DNA from: Janibacter indicus
Lineage (GTDB): Bacteria > Actinomycetota > Actinomycetes > Actinomycetales > Dermatophilaceae
DNA length: 64,000 nucleotides
NCBI RefSeq assembly: GCF_900176385.1
Contig: NZ_FWXN01000005.1
Location: forward strand, 62,001 to 126,000
Direction: 5' to 3'
A program made the translations under genes and the position numbers. Under the pieces are notes generated by a model. That model ran no database searches. It had not been told where the DNA came from and saw only the letters and a program-made list of their open reading frames with translations. Positions 45,959 to 55,074 of this stretch are shown here, piece after piece; positions within the stretch are counted from its first letter, which is position 1; the number at the start of each line of letters is the position of its first letter.

Positions 45959-47124
45959 CACCGCCACCTCCCCAGCTCCTCCGCGGCCCCCAGCACCTGC
46001 GCGGTCAGCTCCGGCCACATCGGGTGACCGGCGCGGAAGGGCTCCAGCGCTCGAGCCAGCAGCTGCAGGGCGATCCGCGGCCCGAGGTCGTCGCCGAGGC
46101 CGGTCGGCCCCGTCGCCGAGTGTCCGGCGACAAGGGGTGAGGCGGCCTCGGTCACCACACCCGGTGCCGCCTGCGCGCAGAGTCCGTCCGACAGGCGGTC
46201 GAGGACGAGCACGGCGAGCAGGCTCGCGATGTCGTCGAGCGGGTTGCCCCGGCCGGCCCGGTCGAGGTCGATGAGCCCGAGGTCGTGACCGTCGGCCACC
46301 ACCTGGTCGAGCGAGAGGTCTCCGTGGACGAGTCCCACCGGCCCCGGGCGAAGGGAGCCGCGCGCGGTCGACTCGATGTCGGCAGCGGCGTCGGCGGCAC
46401 CCGGCAGGACGGGCTCCAGCGCACGCAGCGCACGATGGGTGCCCACCGGCGGCTCGACGCACGGAGCCGCGCGGTCCACCCCCTTCGTGTGGAAGGCGCC
46501 GAGGCAGGCACCGAGGCGACGCAGCGCCGGCTCGCCCACCGGCGCGCCGAGAGTGCTGCCGGGCAGGTGCCGCAGCACGATCAGACCGGCGTCGTCGCTT
46601 TCGAGCACCTGCGGCAGGCGAAACCCCGAGCCGCCGCCACCGTCGGCGAGCACGGCGGCGTGGCCGGCAAGCGCCCGCGCGTACCCGCTCCTGGCGTAGA
46701 CCCGCAGGACGTGGGGACCGCTGCGCCCGACCCAGCGACGGGCCGGCTTGTGGGACAGCGTGTGGGTACCGCCCGGCCAGGCACGGACGCGGGTGGTCAG
46801 GGCCTTGAGGTGGCGGTCGGTGCGCGCGTCGACGACGAGCAGCCCGGCGTCGGGATCGTCGAGGAGCACGTCCTCGGCGCTGACCCGGCGGATCGCCTTG
46901 TGCCGCTTCTCCTCACGCGCCGGGCCCCACGCATAGCCGATGGCCGACCGGCCGTCGACGTCGAGCAGCGCGGTCGCGCTCGTCCCCGGCTTGTACCGCA
47001 GGTACCCCCGGGTCACCGGCGTCCCGAGACGCTCTGCCAGCTCGTCGGTCCCCAGCAGCAGGCGAAGGGAGCCCACCGCCGGGTCGTGCGCAGCCAGCCG
47101 CGCGTGGGCGTCATGGGCGGGCAC
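45955..47124 (-). CDS. Phosphotransferase, open in frame with the frameshifted ABC exporter
   Basis: From the GTG at 47124 the protein has 389 residues. It has the APH-type catalytic loop VGLVHGDLSLDQVVADG and LGLIDLDRAGRGNPLDDIASLLA. As the sequence stands, the frame is continuously open with the upstream ABC gene, giving a single 991-residue ORF (45955-48930). I interpret this as a frameshift in the ABC tail rather than a designed fusion, because the exporter's natural C-terminus is seen in the next frame. The end overlaps the next gene by 4 nt. Confidence 0.75.
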   Translation of the reverse strand: MPAHDAHARLAAHDPAVGSLRLLLGTDELAERLGTPVTRGYLRYKPGTSATALLDVDGRSAIGYAWGPAREEKRHKAIRRVSAEDVLLDDPDAGLLVVDARTDRHLKALTTRVRAWPGGTHTLSHKPARRWVGRSGPHVLRVYARSGYARALAGHAAVLADGGGGSGFRLPQVLESDDAGLIVLRHLPGSTLGAPVGEPALRRLGACLGAFHTKGVDRAAPCVEPPVGTHRALRALEPVLPGAADAAADIESTARGSLRPGPVGLVHGDLSLDQVVADGHDLGLIDLDRAGRGNPLDDIASLLAVLVLDRLSDGLCAQAAPGVVTEAASPLVAGHSATGPTGLGDDLGPRIALQLLARALEPFRAGHPMWPELTAQVLGAAEELGRWRW

Positions 47125-48930
47125 CGCTCGCCACCTCCTCCAGCTCGTCGGCGTGCCGCGCGAGGACCTCGTCGGGGCGACCCGGCCGCCGTCGATCCAC
47201 AGCACCCGATCGGCGGCGCGGGCCGCGTCGAGGTCGTGGGTGATGACGATCGTCGTGCGCCCTGCGGTGAGCCGGTCGAGGGCGGCGGTGACCTCCTCCT
47301 CGGTGGCACCGTCGAGGCCGGTCGTCGCCTCGTCGAGGACGACGACGGGCGCGTCCCTGACGACGGCCCGGGCGATGGCGATCCGCTGTCGCTGACCGCC
47401 CGAGAGGGTCGTGCCGCGCTCGGCGACGACGGTGTCGTAGCCCTGCGGCAGCGCGATGATGAACTCGTGCGCACCAGCGACCCGCGCCGCCTCGACGACC
47501 TGCTCGTCGGTCACCGACACCGCCCCGCCGGGGGCGCCCATGGCGATGTTGTCGCGGATGCTCGTGGCGAAGAGCAGGCTCTCCTGCAGGACCATCGCGA
47601 CCTGGCTGCGCACGTCGTGGACCTTGAGGTCGCGCAGGTCCCAGCCGTCGAGTCGCACCGTGCCCGAGTCGGGGTCCTGCATGCGCAACAGCAGGCCGGC
47701 GAGCGAGGACTTGCCGGCGCCCGACGGACCGACGATCGCCACCCGCTCCCCCGCGGCCACCCGCAGGTCGACCCCGCGCAGCACGGGGTGACCGGGCACG
47801 TAGGACAGCCAGACGTCCTCGAGCTCGACGTGGCCGCGCAGCCGGCGTCCGGAGCGGGCCCAGGAGGCGTCGCGCACGCGGGGCTCCTGCTCGAGCAGGT
47901 CGACGACCCGCTCCGCGGACGCGGCCGCCTGGGCGATGCGCCCGGTGTACTTCGCGAGGTCCCGCATCGGCTTGAAGGCCGCCTTGAGGTAGGTGACGAA
48001 GACGACGAGCTCGCCGGGGGTGAGCGCCCCCGCGAGGACGCGTTGGGCGCCGACGTAGAGCACGAGCGCGGTCGCCACGCCGACGAGCACGTCGGTGGAG
48101 CGCTCGAGGCCGGCCGACAACTTCTTGGCCTTGACCCCGTCCTTGAGCGTCTTGACGTTGTCCGAGGCGAAGCGCGACTGCATCTCGGGCTCGAGCGTGT
48201 AGGCCTGCACGACCTTCATCGACGAGAGGGTCTCGGTCGCGAGCGTCGCCAGGTGACCCTCCGCCTTGCGCTGCTTGCGCGAGACGGTGTGGATGCGGCT
48301 GGTCGCGGTGCGGCCCGTGAGCAGGAAGACCGGGAAGACGACGAGCATGCACAGCGCGAGCTGCCAGTCGAGCACGAGGACGACGACGAGCATCGCGGCG
48401 AGGGTCGCGAGATTGCCGACGAGCGGCAGGGCCGCGGTGACGGCCACCTCCTTGAGCCGGCCGACGTCGCTGGTGATCCGCTGCACGAGGTCACCGGTGC
48501 GGGCCCGGTCGTGGAACCCCAGGGAGAGCCGCTGCAGGTGGGCGAAGGCGTCGGCGCGCACCGAGGTGAGCAGCCGGTTGCCGGCGAGCGCGAAGCAGAC
48601 CGTCATCGCATAGCTGGCGAGGGCGCGCAGCAGCACGACGACGAGCAGCCCGAGGCAGGCGAGCACGAGGACCTGCTGGAGGTTGTCGGGCTGGTCCTGC
48701 GACAGGTCGGCACCGAGGTGGCCGATGACGCCGTCGATGACGAACTTCATCGGCCACGGCTCGAGCAGCCGCATGACGACCTCGAGGGCCATCGCGACGC
48801 CGCCGCCGGCGATGAGCGTGCGCTGGCGCCGCAGGTGGGCTCGCACGTGGGGGACGAGCCGACGCAGCCCGGGGACCGCCTCGCGGATGCCCTGCGGCTT
48901 GCGCGGCTTGGGCAGGACGGGAGCGGTCAT
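47111..48930 (-). CDS. ABC exporter (transmembrane plus ATPase), with probable frameshift near 47175
   Basis: An MsbA-type half transporter of about 606 residues if repaired. Six transmembrane helices (about 30-330) are followed by the ATPase with Walker A GPSGAGKSS, signature LSGGQRQRIAIARA, Walker B VVVLDEATTGLD and switch His in THD. After WIDGGRV, the continuing frame reads an odd Arg/Ser/Trp-rich stretch, while the -1 frame reads DEVLARHADELEEVASGARP then a stop at 47111, a normal exporter tail. One missing base in the GGGG run at 47174-47177 (+ strand) explains both. It may be natural or a sequencing error. It starts with a 4-nt overlap with the glycosyltransferase. Confidence 0.82.
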
Positions 48931-50216
48931 GCGCTCCGCCCGAGCAGGTCGTCGGCGAGCGAAGGGGGTCGCACCGGCACCGTGGTGAGGATCCGGGAGA
49001 CGACGAGGCTCCAGTCGTGCCGGCTGACGGCCGCCCGACGTCCGAGGTCGCCCAGCTCGGCGCGGAGCGCGGCGTCGCTGCGTAGCCCGGCGAGCGCGGC
49101 GGCGAGCTCGGTCACGTCCCCGGGCGTGACGAGCACCCCGAGGTGGCCTCCGTCGAGGACCTCGCCGACGGGGCCGATGTCGCTGGCGACGACGGGCAGG
49201 CCGGCCGCGAGGTACTCGTAGAGCTTGAGCGGGGAGAAGTAGAAGTCCGGCAGCTGCGGGTAGGGCGCGACGGCCAGGTCCATCCGGGCGAGCTCCTCGG
49301 GCATCCGCTCGGGGGCGACGGCGCCGACGAGGTCGACCCGGTCGGCGACACCCAGGCGCTCGGCCTGCGCCTCGATCGCCGCCCGCTGCGGGCCGTCGCC
49401 GACGAGCCGCAGCCGCGTGCCGTCGTCGGTGGGGGCGAGCCGCGCGAAGGACTCGACGAGCACCTCGACCCCGTGCCACGGCTTGAGCGTGCCGACGAAG
49501 CCGATGACGAAGGGGGTCTGCTGGTCGAGGTGGGAGGCCGCCTGCGGCTCCCCACGCTGGTCGAGGTGGGAGGCCGCCCGCGGCTCCCCGCGCTGGTCGA
49601 GGTGGGAGGCCGCCTGCGGCCGACCCTCGAGACCCGGCCGGATGTAGCGGGTGTCGACGCCGTTGGGCACGACGGTGACGTTGCGGTTGTCGGTGCGGTC
49701 GAGCACCCAGCGGGCGACCGGCTCGGACACCGCGACGACGGAGTCGGCCGCGTCGAAGGCCCGCCGGGCGATGGCCTCGGCGCCGACCCGGTCGGCGAGC
49801 ACCCGGTGCTGCGCCTGCTCGTCGACGAGCGGCGAGTTGACCTCGAGGACACCGGGGACGTCGCAGGCCCGGGCCCAGGTCATCGCGGCGTCGGACCACA
49901 GCGAGTAGCGCTCCATGACGAGGTCGAGTGGGGTGTCGGAGTGCACCCGGGCGAGGACGTCGGCAGCGGCGCGTGCGGACCGTCGGGCGGACTCCTCACG
50001 CTCGCGGCCAGGGGTGCCGGTGATCCGGGGCAGCTCGTGGACGACGACACCGCCCAGCCCCCGGGGCAGGTCGCCACCGAGGCGTGCGGTGACCAGGTGC
50101 ACCTCGGTGCCGCGACGGAGGAGCTCGCGCACGACCGCCTGGACGTGGACCGAGGCGCCCTTGCTCCCGAAGACGGGGACGCCCGGGTCGGTGGAGACGT
50201 ATGCGACGCGCTTCAT
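48927..50216 (-). CDS. GT4-type glycosyltransferase with an in-frame repeat insertion
   Basis: The 429-residue GT-B enzyme has the N-terminal acceptor domain (VAYVSTDPGVPVFGSKGASVH) and a C-terminal nucleotide-sugar domain (FVGTLKPWHGVEVLVESF, GDGPQRAAIEAQ, and SPLKLYEYLAAGLPVVASD). The linker between the domains (residues about 195-232) is a threefold repeat of QAASHLDQRGEP-like units coded by a dispersed palindromic repeat. The catalytic blocks are intact, so the enzyme may still work. Start at 50216 overlaps the upstream stop by 4 nt. Confidence 0.88.
   Translation of the reverse strand: MKRVAYVSTDPGVPVFGSKGASVHVQAVVRELLRRGTEVHLVTARLGGDLPRGLGGVVVHELPRITGTPGREREESARRSARAAADVLARVHSDTPLDLVMERYSLWSDAAMTWARACDVPGVLEVNSPLVDEQAQHRVLADRVGAEAIARRAFDAADSVVAVSEPVARWVLDRTDNRNVTVVPNGVDTRYIRPGLEGRPQAASHLDQRGEPRAASHLDQRGEPQAASHLDQQTPFVIGFVGTLKPWHGVEVLVESFARLAPTDDGTRLRLVGDGPQRAAIEAQAERLGVADRVDLVGAVAPERMPEELARMDLAVAPYPQLPDFYFSPLKLYEYLAAGLPVVASDIGPVGEVLDGGHLGVLVTPGDVTELAAALAGLRSDAALRAELGDLGRRAAVSRHDWSLVVSRILTTVPVRPPSLADDLLGRSA
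49523..49634 (-). repeat. Family 1 palindromic repeat as a 36-bp tandem array inside a CDS
   Basis: Units begin at 49523, 49559 and 49595, each starting GGTCGAGGTGGGAGGCCGCC. The first two are 36 bp, so the reading frame is kept. The last runs into CCGACCCTCGAGACC, the other arm of the palindrome. The same element family lies between genes near 57.9, 58.0 and 61.4 kb. Confidence 0.85.
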
Positions 50217-51502
50217 GCCACGGCCCTCCCGCCCTCGTTTCCGCATTGCCGTAGGGCAATGCGGTCTCCCTCGGTCGTGCGGTCTCCCTGGGAGGCGATG
50301 GCGGCGGCGAAGAGCGCCTGCAGCTCACGCGCGTGGTCGCGGAAGTCGAAGTCGGCCTCGAGCAGAGCGCGAGCGGCGCGGGCGCGCTCGGCGGCCGCGT
50401 CGGGGTCGTCGAGGGTCGCGGCGATGGCATCGGCGAGGGCCGCGGCGTCGGCCTCGGGCACGAGCAGCCCGGTCTCCTCGTGTCGGACGATCTCGGGGAT
50501 GCCCGTGACGGGCGTCGAGACCGCCGGCGTGCCCAGGGCGAGCGCTTCGAGGAGGACGGTCGGCAGGCCGTCGCGGTTGCCGTCCTCGCCGATGACGCAG
50601 GGCGCGGCGAAGACGTCTGCGGCAGCGACGATCTCGCGCACCCGCGACTGCGGCAGCGCCCCGTGCATCGTCACCACCTCGTCGAGTCCGAGGTCGCCGA
50701 CCTGCTGGCGCAGGGTGGCCTCGAGCGGGCCCGTACCGACGAGGTCCACGCGGACGTCGCGGCCCGCCGCGACGAGCCTGGCCACGGCGGTGAGCAGGTC
50801 GCCGAAGCCCTTCTTCTCGACGAGGCGACCCACCGCGGCGATGCGGGTGGGGCCGGGGGTCTCCCCCTTCGCTGCGAAGGGGAAGGCCGTCAGGTCGACG
50901 CTGTTGTACAGCCGGACCACGCGGTCCGCGTCGGCACCGAAGGTGGAGCGCAGGTGGGTGCGGTTGAACTCGCTGACGGTCACCGTCGTGTGCGCCTCGC
51001 GCAACTTCGTCGCCAGCGAGGCGTGGTCGACCTCGTCGTGGAAGATGTCCTTGGCGTGGGCGGTGAAGGACCACGTGACGCCGGTGAGCCGGGCGGCCAG
51101 ACGGGCGACGTCGGCGGCGATCGAGCCGAAGTGGGCGTGCAGGTGCTCCAGGCGCGAGCGCCGCACCGCACCGGCGAGCTCGACGGCGGCCAGGGCGACG
51201 TCCTCGGGCGCGGCGAGCAGCTCGTCGAGGTGGTCGGCGACCGTCGGCACGTCACGCGCGGCCTCCTGCAGCGCGGACCAGAAGAGGCTCGCCTTGTGCT
51301 CCCGGGAGAGGTAGGTGACCGGCGCCTGCACGTGCGCGAGGGCCTCGTGGAAGCGACCGTCGATCGGCAGGCGAAGGGAGAAGACCTCGACGTGGGTGCC
51401 CGCGGCCTCCTGCTGGAGGATCTCGTGGACGATGAAGGTCTCGGAGAAGCGCGGGTACATCTTCAGCACGTAGCCGACGCGGGGGGCGGGTGTCGTGGTC
51501 AT
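50213..51502 (-). CDS. GT4-type glycosyltransferase
   Basis: The 429-residue GT-B enzyme has YVLKMYPRFSETFIVHEI at the N-terminus, HLHAHFGSIAADVARLA, then RLVEKKGFGDLLTAV and the donor-site motif EDGNRDGLPTVLLEALALG. The C-terminal 25 residues (from about 405) are coded by a hairpin repeat and flanking duplications, so the natural end may have been replaced. It is second in the operon and overlaps the next gene by 4 nt. Confidence 0.9.
   Translation of the reverse strand: MTTTPAPRVGYVLKMYPRFSETFIVHEILQQEAAGTHVEVFSLRLPIDGRFHEALAHVQAPVTYLSREHKASLFWSALQEAARDVPTVADHLDELLAAPEDVALAAVELAGAVRRSRLEHLHAHFGSIAADVARLAARLTGVTWSFTAHAKDIFHDEVDHASLATKLREAHTTVTVSEFNRTHLRSTFGADADRVVRLYNSVDLTAFPFAAKGETPGPTRIAAVGRLVEKKGFGDLLTAVARLVAAGRDVRVDLVGTGPLEATLRQQVGDLGLDEVVTMHGALPQSRVREIVAAADVFAAPCVIGEDGNRDGLPTVLLEALALGTPAVSTPVTGIPEIVRHEETGLLVPEADAAALADAIAATLDDPDAAAERARAARALLEADFDFRDHARELQALFAAAIASQGDRTTEGDRIALRQCGNEGGRAVA
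50241..50264 (-). repeat. Family 2 hairpin repeat (GCATTGCC) in the 3' end of a CDS
   Basis: An 8-bp stem (50243-50250 with 50255-50262) has the loop GTAG, extended by one G-C pair on each side. On the minus strand it is followed by AAACGAGGGC, similar to AACGAGAGC beside the copies at 61.5 kb. It codes the last residues IALRQCGNE of the glycosyltransferase. Confidence 0.8.
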
Positions 51503-52737
51503 CAGCTGGCCATCTCCTGCAGGTCGTCGAGGTGGGGTGCCGTGGCGGGCTGGAGCCCGGCGACGAGGTCGGGGACGCGACGCAGCCCGTCGAGGGCGAC
51601 CGCGTCGTGGTCGCGGGTGGAGCTCGAGGTCACCGCGGCGGTCAGCCAGGCGCCGAGCTGCTCGGGGGTGACGTCGTCGGGGTGCACGGTGTCGACGAGG
51701 CCGAGGTCCTGCAGTCGCTCGGCGCGCACGAGCTGCTCCTGGCGGGGGCGGACACGCGGCACGACGAGGGCAGGCACGTCCTCGGCGAGGACCTCGCAGA
51801 CGGTGTTGTAGCCGCCCATGGACACGACGGCCTCGGCGCCGCCGATGAGGTCGAGGGTGTTGGTGACGAAGTCACGCACGAGCAGGTCGTCCCGCTCGGC
51901 GGCGATCGCAGTGAGCCGGCGGCGCAGCGAGGGCTGCATGTAGGGGCCGGTGACGATGACACCGGTGTGCCCGTCGGGGTAGCCGGCCCGGGCGAAGGCG
52001 AGCGCGGTGTCGTAGCCGTCCTGCCCGCCGCCGACCATGCACAGCACGTAGGGCCTGGGGACCGGACGCCGCTTCGGCTCGTCGCGCGGGGCGAGCAGCC
52101 CCTCCCCGCGGCCCTCGGCGAGATAGCCGGTGTAGCGGACCTTGGCGGCGACGGCGCGCGGCAGGTCGTAGTCGGCGACGACGTCGACGACCGACCGGTC
52201 GCCGTAGACCCAGACCTCGGCGTAGTGGTCGCGGATCGCCTGGGTCGTGCGCGCCTCGCGCCATTCACGGATCGCGGTCAGCGGGTCGTCGAGGACGTCA
52301 CGCAGGCCGAGGACGATGCGCGGTCGCTCCCCCGTCGTGTGGCCGCGCACGTCGTGCAGCGCCTCGAGCGCCTGCTCGAGCTCCCCGTCGAGGCCGCGGG
52401 CCACCTTGTCGACGACGACGACGTCGGGGGCGAAGGCCACGAGCGCCGAGGTGATGAGGTCGGAGCGCAGGGCGAGCACCGCGGACAGGTCCATGGCGAA
52501 GGTCCCTGCGGCGTAACCCCCTTCGCCGTCCTTGGCCACGGTCGGGACGGTGACGACCTCGGTGTTGGGCGGCAGCGGCAGCGACGTCGCCTGTGGGGCA
52601 CCGGTGAGGACGAGGACGTCCGTGCGCGGTTCGGCCGCCACCATGGCGGCGGCGAGGGCGAGGTTGCGCCGGATGTGTCCCAGTCCCTGGGTGTCGTGGG
52701 AGTAGAAGGCGATGCGGCGCCGGGGTGTCGTGGTCAC
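51502..52737 (-). CDS. MurG/GT28-like glycosyltransferase, first gene of the GT operon
   Basis: The 411-residue protein has a glycine-rich N-terminal loop in FYSHDTQGLGHIRRNLALA, as in MurG and related GT-B enzymes, and a donor-site region LIGGAEAVVSMGGYNTVCEVL with VPRVRPRQEQLVRAERL. It is probably a cytoplasmic glycosyltransferase. The GTG at 52737 leads an operon of six genes that overlap each other by 1-14 nt. The upstream 71 bp to the RDD gene hold the operon promoter, not clearly recognised. Confidence 0.85.
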   Translation of the reverse strand: MTTTPRRRIAFYSHDTQGLGHIRRNLALAAAMVAAEPRTDVLVLTGAPQATSLPLPPNTEVVTVPTVAKDGEGGYAAGTFAMDLSAVLALRSDLITSALVAFAPDVVVVDKVARGLDGELEQALEALHDVRGHTTGERPRIVLGLRDVLDDPLTAIREWREARTTQAIRDHYAEVWVYGDRSVVDVVADYDLPRAVAAKVRYTGYLAEGRGEGLLAPRDEPKRRPVPRPYVLCMVGGGQDGYDTALAFARAGYPDGHTGVIVTGPYMQPSLRRRLTAIAAERDDLLVRDFVTNTLDLIGGAEAVVSMGGYNTVCEVLAEDVPALVVPRVRPRQEQLVRAERLQDLGLVDTVHPDDVTPEQLGAWLTAAVTSSSTRDHDAVALDGLRRVPDLVAGLQPATAPHLDDLQEMAS

Positions 52738-52808
52738 GCGGACAACAGTGGGTGCCCGTCGTGAGGTGAACGTGAAGTGGAGATGAGGAAGCCCTCATCC
52801 GTCGCGGT

Positions 52809-53222
52809 TCAGCGGGAGGCGCGCACGATCCGCGTGCCGGCGGCGCGGTCGTGCAGGCCACGGCCGTCGTCGGAGATGACGATCATCGCCGGGATCGCCA
52901 GGCACAGCAGGGCGGCCCGCACGGCGGCACGAAGGGGGGTGACCCACTCCCCGGCCATCGGCACCACGCGCAGCCCGAGGAGCCGGTGACCGAAGGTCGC
53001 ACCTCCCAGGGTGACACCGGCGAGGTTGAGCAGGAAGAGCAGGGCGAGCGGGGCGAAGGAGAAGGCCTCCGGCGACAGCTCGACGACCCGGCCGATGAGG
53101 CCGTGGGTGATGAGCAGGCAGGCGACCCAGTCGACCACGATCGCGACGAGGCGGCGCCCCAGCGGGGCATGGTCACCCCCTTCGTCCGGGGTGGGGGCGG
53201 GACGGCCGGTGCTGCTGCTCAC
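52809..53222 (-). CDS. RDD family membrane protein
   Basis: The 137-residue protein has the typical RDD layout. An N-terminal [16 protein letters not shown] with the Arg-Asp motif precedes helix 1, a second helix is at about 56-76 and a third at about 100-118. It ends with [11 protein letters not shown], the second Asp motif. In many Actinobacteria an RDD gene is next to glnA. Function is unknown; some members are linked to ion transport. The GTG at 53222 has a -10 at leaderless distance. Confidence 0.9.
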   Translation of the reverse strand: MSSSTGRPAPTPDEGGDHAPLGRRLVAIVVDWVACLLITHGLIGRVVELSPEAFSFAPLALLFLLNLAGVTLGGATFGHRLLGLRVVPMAGEWVTPLRAAVRAALLCLAIPAMIVISDDGRGLHDRAAGTRIVRASR

Positions 53223-53228
53223 CGGGGC

Positions 53229-53234
53229 AGCCTA
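53229..53234 (-). promoter_or_regulatory. Putative -10 element (TAGGCT) of the RDD gene, leaderless
   Basis: On the minus strand TAGGCT is followed by six bases and then the GTG start at 53222, with no room for a leader. Confidence 0.45.
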
Positions 53235-53314
53235 TGCGGCGGTCGTGGACGTTCCTGAACCGTGGGGCCCGCGACCGCTAGGGTTGGTCTCAACCCGTGG
53301 GACGCCAGTCTCAC

Positions 53315-53352
53315 GTAACACCGGTGAAACATTCGGGTCATGGTCGGGAAAC
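53315..53352 (+). promoter_or_regulatory. GlnR operator upstream of glnA
   Basis: Four half-sites with exact 6-bp spacing are present: GTAAC 53315-53319, GAAAC 53326-53330, GTCAT 53337-53341 and GAAAC 53348-53352. This matches the actinobacterial GlnR consensus (gTnAC-n6-GaAAC repeated) and predicts nitrogen control of glnA. It lies just upstream of the -10 element at 53363-53368. Confidence 0.85.
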
Positions 53353-53362
53353 CGGCCCTGCC

Positions 53363-53368
53363 TACAGT
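53363..53368 (+). promoter_or_regulatory. Putative glnA -10 element (TACAGT)
   Basis: TACAGT starts 11 bp after the last GlnR half-site. The -35 position would fall within the operator, as expected of an activator- or repressor-controlled promoter. The predicted leader is about 55 nt and ends in an AGGAGG site. Confidence 0.55.
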
Positions 53369-53430
53369 CGTCACCAACAGTTGACGCGGCAGGTCAGAGC
53401 GGCCCGCCGCCCCCACCCCAGGAGGATGGT

Positions 53431-54855
<1,425 letters not shown>

Positions 54856-54873
54856 GCCGACTGGGCAAGCGAC

Positions 54874-54911
54874 AGGCCCCAGATCCCCGGTATTCCGGGG
54901 ATCTGGGGCCT
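54874..54911 (+). terminator. glnA terminator hairpin
   Basis: A perfect 17-bp stem (54874-54890 with 54895-54911) closes a TATT loop 18 nt after the glnA stop. An outer 8-bp pair (54863-54870 with 54919-54926) can extend it. Confidence 0.9.
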
Positions 54912-54936
54912 TCGTCATGCTTGCCCTGTGTCCAAA

Positions 54937-54993
54937 CGGTAGCCCTGGGAGCCGGCGGGCCCCCATCAGTGCTGCCGGCTCCCACGGCTACCG
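54937..54993. repeat. Second large hairpin downstream of glnA
   Basis: A 20-bp inverted repeat with one mismatch (54937-54956 with 54974-54993) encloses a 17-nt loop. It lies 25 nt after the glnA terminator and 81 nt before the next gene. It might be a back-up terminator or belong to the leader of the CoA-transferase mRNA. Confidence 0.7.
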
Positions 54994-55074
54994 GTTCAGC
55001 ACACAACCTTCAGGGTGGAGCCGTGCGAGACCGGCTCTGTCCGGGTCGTGAGGGGCAACTGACACGATGCACGC

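Noticed and set aside
44834-47124. Aminoglycoside resistance genes
   Set aside because: The two kinases share only the APH-type fold and sit in a glycosyltransferase operon; nothing indicates antibiotic substrates.
46285-49221. Plus-strand open frame of 978 codons opposite the ABC/phosphotransferase genes
   Set aside because: It is antisense to clear genes with intact motifs, has no domain signature, and long antisense frames are expected at this GC content.
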